From NCBI GenBank assembly GCA_003667245.1, contig RCNN01000318.1, positions 1 through 26,034 on the forward strand: a stretch of DNA of 26,034 bases. The letters run 5' to 3'. The notes under the pieces were generated by a model, which did no database searches, was not told the origin of the DNA, and was given only the letters and a program-made list of their open reading frames with translations. The first letter of the stretch is position 1. Every line of letters starts with the position of its first letter. Made by a program: the position numbers and the translations under genes. This DNA comes from Heterostelium multicystogenum (Eukaryota; Evosea; Eumycetozoa; Acytosteliales; Acytosteliaceae). Below, one piece after another: positions 20,734 through 26,034 of this stretch.

Positions 20734-22324
20734 CAACATATTCCCTACACCAAACTATCTCCCATATCCCACCACAGCAACGGCATAAGCAGCAGGAGAG
20801 GTATACCTTACACAACAACAGTGGATTCCAATGAAAGTCACTCCATTATCAAAACTGAATTGATTCACACAGGAGCGCACTTCACTCACTCATACTATTC
20901 TACATGGCAAATCAATCATTTATTTAATATCACTCACTTTTCATATGAACGACAACAACGATGTGGAACTAATTATCAGGAATTCTAGTCTAGAGTGCTT
21001 ATACCACTCTACTTTCAGAATCTATTCCTATTCCAATTCAATAGACAGAGTGGACAGACGGAGTGGCCGTCTCTTTGCCAAGCTCAAGAGGATTGAACAC
21101 CACTACCACTGACAATTTTTGGTATTAAAAAAAAATCAAAACGACAAATAATAATAGCCACAATTGTAAACAATGATATCATCAAATTTGCACTGCTTTT
21201 AAAATTATTAAAAATTTCACAAATCTTAGGTGAAGTGGATTCCACTCGGTGTGATATTTTTCGAACATTCAATTTTAAAAAAAAGAAGAAGGATTATTAT
21301 TGATCTTTAAATGGATTCCATTTCGAACTCGATAGGGACACTTCAACAACTGAGAATCAATAATAACTTTTGAGTGCAAAATTGTTTTTCTCGATTTTTC
21401 AGTATACTCATGTTTTGTGATTTACGGCGGAATTTGATGAAAAAAACAAAAATTTAACAAAAAAACAAGGAAAACCAACCACTCCACCTTAACTAAATAA
21501 AAAAAAACAAAAAAATAATTTTCAATATTTGTGTGTGGAGTGGAATGACACCACTCCGTTGTCCACTTCGCCACCCAAGTGATGTGAGAGAAGTGTACAT
21601 TTAAAAGCCAAAGTGGTCAACATTAAATAATAATATAAATATACAGCATGCTAATCCAAGTCATTTCAATCATTCTAAATAACAAGAAATACAAATATAA
21701 TAATAATAATACTTAAAAGTATAAGACATCACCTCAATAGTAGCAGATAAATCATTTGTTTTGTTATAGGTTTTTTAAGTTTAGTCTAGCTCGTTAAAAT
21801 AGTAATAATAAATTATACCAAATATTACAACAATAGCCCAAGATTGATTTCTATTGCAATATTACAACAACACTTTAACACACACAATCAATTAATTAAT
21901 CACAACACATCTTGTTTGCATTTTGCTAAAGTTATAAAAACGATTGACAAAAAAACACACAATAACACTTAAGGCAATCAATCAATCAAATAATATTTAA
22001 ACTTAATATTAAGTTAATATTGGTAGCTAATACACCGACAGGAAACATATATATATATATTATCGATAATAATAGATATATTTATAATAATAGACTTCTT
22101 ATATTTGATAAGTCAACTATTTTTGATTGATTCTATCCAATCTTTCTATATTTAGTTATAAGTTGTTTATTTAAGAATTGAATAAAAATTTAATAATATC
22201 AATTCAATCAAATCAACAATATAATATTTATTTATTTATTTATTTAATTTATAAAATCATACTTTAATACTTTAATACTTTTGTACCTATATATTTTACC
22301 TTTTACCTATTATTTTTTATAAAG
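20734..22324. other. 1.6-kb intergenic region with CCACTC/GAGTGG clusters
   Basis: No convincing ORF on either strand. The first 800 bases (to about 21620) are less AT-rich and hold seven copies of CCACTC or GAGTGG (21004, 21048, 21061, 21242, 21479, 21538, 21551). Two pairs form perfect inverted repeats: AGTGGA-T-TCCACT at 21234-21246 and GGAGTGG-7-CCACTCC at 21537-21557. From about 21620 to the ZIP start the DNA is AT-rich, with a 14-bp palindrome around ATCGAT (22058-22071) and a TTTA run (22227-22244). Confidence 0.5.
21537..21557. repeat. 7-bp inverted repeat GGAGTGG / CCACTCC
   Basis: GGAGTGG (21537-21543), spacer AATGACA, CCACTCC (21551-21557). The same heptamer occurs at 21060-21066 (GGAGTGG) and 21479-21485 (CCACTCC). 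Confidence 0.6.
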
Positions 22325-23367
22325 ATGTCAGATCACGGCCATAGTCATACTACAACTTCAGATGATTGTGAAGGTCATCTCATTGAAGATTTCAACCAGT
22401 CACTACACATCGCCTCCATTTTCATTATTTTCGTAGCTTCATTTTTGGGATGTGCCATCCCCATTATTTCCAATTTCATTAAAATATTAAATATCAACCC
22501 TTATATAATTGCACTCGGAAAATGTATGGGTATTGGTGTTATTTTGGCTGCTGCCCTTGTCCATATGCTTTTACCAGGTGTCGCTTCATTGTCCTCACCA
22601 TGTCTGCCAGAGAGTTTCACTGAAAGTTATGAAGCCTGGGGTTTCATGTTTTGTTTGGTCGGTGCCATTGCCATCCATTTCATTGATTTCCTCGTTTTCC
22701 AATATATCCAACGTCGTACTGTCCACAAGCGTGCTGCTCACCCAGACCCAGAGACTCCTGCCCCAATCGATTGTGGAAAGATGGACGAAACAACCGGCAC
22801 CTACGAGCTCCAGTCAGTCGAGGTACACGGTCACCACGGTCACTCACATGGTGGATTCATCTTGACCAATAGCGAACTCAAGACTGCTGAGGCCTACATG
22901 CTCGAGTTTGGTGTCACCGTTCACAGCGTTTTCATTGGTCTCGCCGTTGGTGTTGCCGACAATGATTCTCTTCGTGCTCTATTGGTGGCACTTTGCTTCC
23001 ATCAGTTCTTTGAAGGACTTGCTTTGGGTGCAAGAATCAAAGATGCCAAAGCATCTCGTTTACAAACAATTCATCTTATCAATGATTTTCTCCCTCTCGG
23101 CCCCAATCGGTATCGCAATTGGAGTTGGTGTTTCCAAACAATTGAACACTGCTGGAGTATCTTTCTTGTTTGTCCAAGGTATTTTCGACTCGATTTGCGC
23201 TGGTATCTTGTTGTACATTGGTTTCACAATGCTTTTAAAGGATTTCAATGAAGACATGAATACACACTGTAAAGAAAAAGAAACATGAACAACTTCGTCG
23301 AGTCGGAATGTTTTCAGCCCTTTGGATTGGTGCTGGACTGATGGCATTCATCGGAAAATATTTATAA
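22325..23367 (+). CDS. ZIP-family zinc/iron transporter
   Basis: ZIP (SLC39) proteins move zinc, iron or related divalent metals into the cytosol. The product is about 346 residues with no intron. It begins M-S-D-H-G-H-S-H, a His-rich N-terminus, then TM1 (IASIFIIFVASFLGCAIPII), TM2 (GKCMGIGVILAAALVHMLLP) and TM3 (WGFMFCLVGAIAIHFIDFLV). The cytosolic loop carries a second metal-binding His cluster (VHGHHGHSHGG). TM4 has the family motif VTVHSVFIGLAVGVAD and TM5 has C-F-H-Q-F-F-E-G-L-A-L-G, the metal-site His/Glu pair. TM6-8 follow: FSLSAPIGIAIGVGV, VQGIFDSICAGILLYIGF and WIGAGLMAFIGKYL. Two one-base breaks occur, each cured by removing one A: AA at 23068-23069 and A3 at 23271-23273. Removing both makes the length divisible by three. 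Confidence 0.95.
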
Positions 23368-23512
23368 ACATTTAAATCGAATTAATATATATAATATTTA
23401 ATAAATTAGAGTCACTTCCTTTTAATTAAGGAATGTATCCATCCCCAAATTTGTCCAACAGAATTACAAATATTATTTAATATTATTGCAACAAATTTCA
23501 GATTTATTATTT

Positions 23513-25277
23513 TTAGAGATAGAGCAAAATATTATAGATATAAATCATAGTTGGTGAGGTCCCATTTGTTGGTTTAATAGAATATTTAACCCTTCGGTTT
23601 GAAGTGGGATCAACCATAAAAAGTTCATTGGGTTGTGTTTTTAAATGAATCAAGTAATACTTGGTAAAGTAAAGTTTCACAGGCTGTAAGACAATACATT
23701 CTTTTGGTAGTGACATTGTAAGACATGAAGGAAGCCCTGTTCTCGAAGTCTGCTTTACGAAAGATGTATATCAAGTCTTTGACCATGACGGCGGCATCAA
23801 TTGAATTGACTTTTGGATCGTGTCAATGTCGAATTGTCTGATTGAGTTGAATGCTCGCTCTTCCCTGCTGGAAAACCATTTAGATTTGACATAGAATCCT
23901 CCAACTAGATAAATGATACCATTGTAAATAAATGAAAAGGATCTTAGGTCACCATTTGGGATTTCTCTGTAGTACTCTGAAAAATTGTACAATTTTGTAT
24001 CAAAGCGGATGATTGAGGTTGAGGGAATGAGGTACTTATCCAAAACTCCACCAATAAAATAGATTATTCTATTTGTTTGATCATAGCAAGCGGATAAATC
24101 AGGAATTAGATAATCGGATTGGCCACTGTGGATAAGTGTTTTTTGTACTGTAGTCGTAGAGAGAGAATTTACTCATTTCATAGATGAATAAATATTCATG
24201 ACAAGGAATAGGATACATCAAAAAATCATGATAGTGATCCAAGGATCTCTTCGGGAGGTCTTCCCAATTGAATTTCTTATCTTTTTCATTGAAAAAACAT
24301 CGCTTCAACTTGTTAGAGGTTTCAATGTATCTTGATTCTCTATATTCAATCAACTATCAATCCATTCATTAGTATAATTATATTTAGATTTTGAGTAAGA
24401 CTTACTTTGGCTTGCTTGTCTAGGTCCTCTTTTACTTTATTATATTCTTTGTCTTCTGAAGAATTTGAATCAGGTAAGCCCCTTTCAAAAGATATGTTAC
24501 TATGAGAATTGGAGGTTGTGGTATGATCTTTTTAATGAATCCATCGATATTTTGCTTGAGGTAGAGGCATTGCATTACAAAGTCATCTGGAATATTAAGT
24601 CCATCAAAGTTTTGGCACTCATGGCTTCCATAGTCCCAAATCAATTGTTCTGGAGTTAAATTGTTATTATTCATTTCTGAAATGGGAGTGACTATTTGGT
24701 TGCTAACAGATATGTACTGCTCTTCTTTTCGGTATGTCTCCAAAAGTTCCTCCATTATAGGAGTAAGAAATTGTTGTTCTTGTAGATTTCCCTTCCCTTT
24801 TAAGCCAATTGATGATGATAGAGAGATTTAAATATTCTTTGATTTGCGTTTTTGATGGATTGTTGTACTTGGTCATTCATTTTTTCAAAGGGTTTTATCA
24901 ACTTTAGCTTTTTATTGTGAGTGCTGTGTGTAATGTTGTAAAGTTGCTTTCGATGGTTTTTATGTGATCGTGATTTTCATCTTTAATAGATCGCAGCTTA
25001 TCGATATATTTTGAAAGAAATTCTTGTCTCTCCACAATACATAACTCCATAGATTTGTTTATTACTATCGTTGACAGTCTTGTAGTTCACAATTTGGTCA
25101 GAGATAAAATCTTTAACTCTTTAACTTTGTCAAGGTGATCCAAATGATAATCAAGCGCACAGGCAGCACATATTTGTTTCCTACATTTTTCATGGAAGCA
25201 AAAAGCGTTCGATTGCACCTCCACGGTGAGTTATACAATTTATTCTCTGGGTCTCCAATTTGACTTATACAATCCAT
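23513..25277 (-). CDS. B-box zinc finger protein with kelch-like C-terminus, heavily frame-broken
   Basis: Start ATG 25277 (M-D-C-I-S-Q-I-G-D). The B-box follows directly: C-I-T-H...F-C-F-H-E-K-C-R-K-Q-I-C-A-A-C-A-L-D-Y-H-L-D-H (about 25250-25140), with the Cys/His ligand order of the dictyostelid B-box family. A Lys/Glu-rich, coiled-coil-like middle region comes next (FLSKYIDKLRSIKDENHDHI, MNDQVQQSIKNANQRIFKSL). A 52-nt intron (24354-24405) joins E-D-L-D-K-Q-A-K to L-I-E-Y-R-E-S-R-Y. The C-terminal half contains kelch-like strands such as N-R-I-I-Y-F-I-G-G, NGIIYLVGG and R-Q-F-D-I-D-T. At least eight frame changes are needed, more than in any neighbour. One, A5 at 25200-25204, is a plain homopolymer case. 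Either sequencing errors or a decaying member of a multigene family would explain this. Such proteins probably act as adaptors; the partner is unknown. Confidence 0.65.
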
Positions 25278-25435
25278 TCTATCTGTCTATCTAACAATTA
25301 GCAAGGCATCCAGCCTTTTTTCAAATTTGGTGTGATGCAAATAAATGGAATTTAAATTTTTAGTTTTAGAGAAGCGGGCGTGGCGGACCTAGTGATCATC
25401 AAAATAAATCAAATGGCACTTATTAATTTAATTTT

Positions 25436-26034
25436 CTATTTTTTTTTTATTTTTTGTTTTGGTAATTTCAATGGGGAATTAAAAGGTTTCATCTCACCAG
25501 GCACTTTAAAGTTGATCTTTCTTCCAAATTTGATAAAATTTGTTTTAACACTTCATCAAATTCTTTGTTCTCGACCAATTGTAAATACTTTTTATATAAA
25601 TCCATTGCCTAAAAGTGAAATTCCCATGAGAGTTTAGTTTTTAGATCCGTTGGAGAGATGTTTGACAACTTACAGTTCGAGCATCTTCTATACTACAATG
25701 AGTTTCTGTTTGAATATCAATGTTTAATAGAATATAAGCCAAAAAACGAAGTGACAACTTTCTTTGATTCTTTAGTTGGAAAAGTTCTACAGTGTCAATG
25801 ATTTGCTCTGGTGGAACATAAAGGTTGATGATTCTGAAAATCTTTCTTTAATCCATGACCAACAAATTGAACTTTCTGATCTGCTAGGTAACGGAGTTTG
25901 AGATAACAGGACTTTAGTGTAATGAGATTCTTTGAGCTTATCTTCTGATCAAGATTCTCCTGGCTGAATTCCAGAGAATCTCGTCAGATAATCAGTAACT
26001 GGTTCAATCGATTGAATATAGTCGTCTAGGAAAG
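25436..26034 (-). CDS. pan2: PAN2 poly(A)-specific ribonuclease, 3' part
   Basis: PAN2 is the catalytic subunit of the PAN2-PAN3 complex, which starts mRNA poly(A) tail shortening in the cytoplasm. The 5' end lies beyond the window. What is seen is the second half of the DEDDh exonuclease domain: [50 protein letters not shown] with its catalytic Asp, [27 protein letters not shown], then [10 protein letters not shown] with the catalytic His and Asp. A 65-nt intron (25609-25673) leads to [11 protein letters not shown] and a tail [14 protein letters not shown], ending in a Lys run before TAG. Three one-base breaks fit homopolymers: A4 at 25837-25840, TT at 25955-25956 and AAA at 25526-25528. It is in tandem with the B-box gene, whose ATG is about 158 bases downstream. 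Confidence 0.93.

Noticed and set aside
21084..21272. 62-codon minus-strand ORF in the CCACTC-rich spacer
   Set aside because: No recognisable domain and no supporting splice or neighbouring coding segments.
1..26034. tRNA genes, CRISPR arrays, transposase or retroelement genes
   Set aside because: I looked for tRNA B-box-like sequence, regularly spaced repeats, and transposase or reverse-transcriptase motifs and recognised none; this was by eye only.

Overview
The window comes from a social amoeba (Dictyostelia). Intergenic DNA is very AT-rich, introns are short (mostly 50-150 nt) with GTATGT/GTAAGT-type donors, and proteins carry Asn, Gln and Ser homopolymer tracts. Coding DNA is not as AT-extreme as in Dictyostelium discoideum, so another dictyostelid is more likely. 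Nothing bacterial, viral or clearly transposon-encoded was recognised.

Layout, left to right: the 3' end of a SARAF-like gene (+, 1-497); prohibitin-2 (-, 666-1910); an unrecognised low-complexity protein (+, 2700-4533); OXA1/YidC mitochondrial insertase (+, 4801-6059); a secreted, probably GPI-anchored clan GH-A glycosidase (+, 6650-8386); a small secreted Cys-rich orphan (-, 8454-8905) with an 18-bp perfect palindrome in its promoter; a long AT-rich spacer; a FUSC-type polytopic membrane protein (+, 10095-12854); mitochondrial GatB (-, 12963-14960); a doubtful 60-codon ORF (+, 15015-15197); an LMBRD2-type membrane protein (+, 15879-18197); a TPR-like protein perhaps related to TAF1A (+, 18368-20733); a 1.6-kb spacer rich in CCACTC/GAGTGG; a ZIP metal transporter (+, 22325-23367); a B-box plus kelch-like protein (-, 23513-25277); and the 3' end of PAN2 deadenylase (-, 25436-26034).

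The genes are mostly unrelated housekeeping genes and do not form one pathway. Three (PHB2, OXA1, GatB) act in mitochondria, at the inner membrane or in organellar translation.

Many conserved genes change reading frame at single positions inside conserved sequence. In the cases worked out, adding or removing one base restores the frame, usually in a short homopolymer. These are best read as sequencing indels, not as pseudogenes or recoding. Coordinates below span the whole gene across these breaks and across introns, which are given in the text. I did not find a convincing new multi-gene system. The best leads are the palindrome-controlled Cys-rich orphan, the GATCAGAT-rich GatB/LMBRD2 intergenic region, and the CCACTC/GAGTGG-rich spacer.
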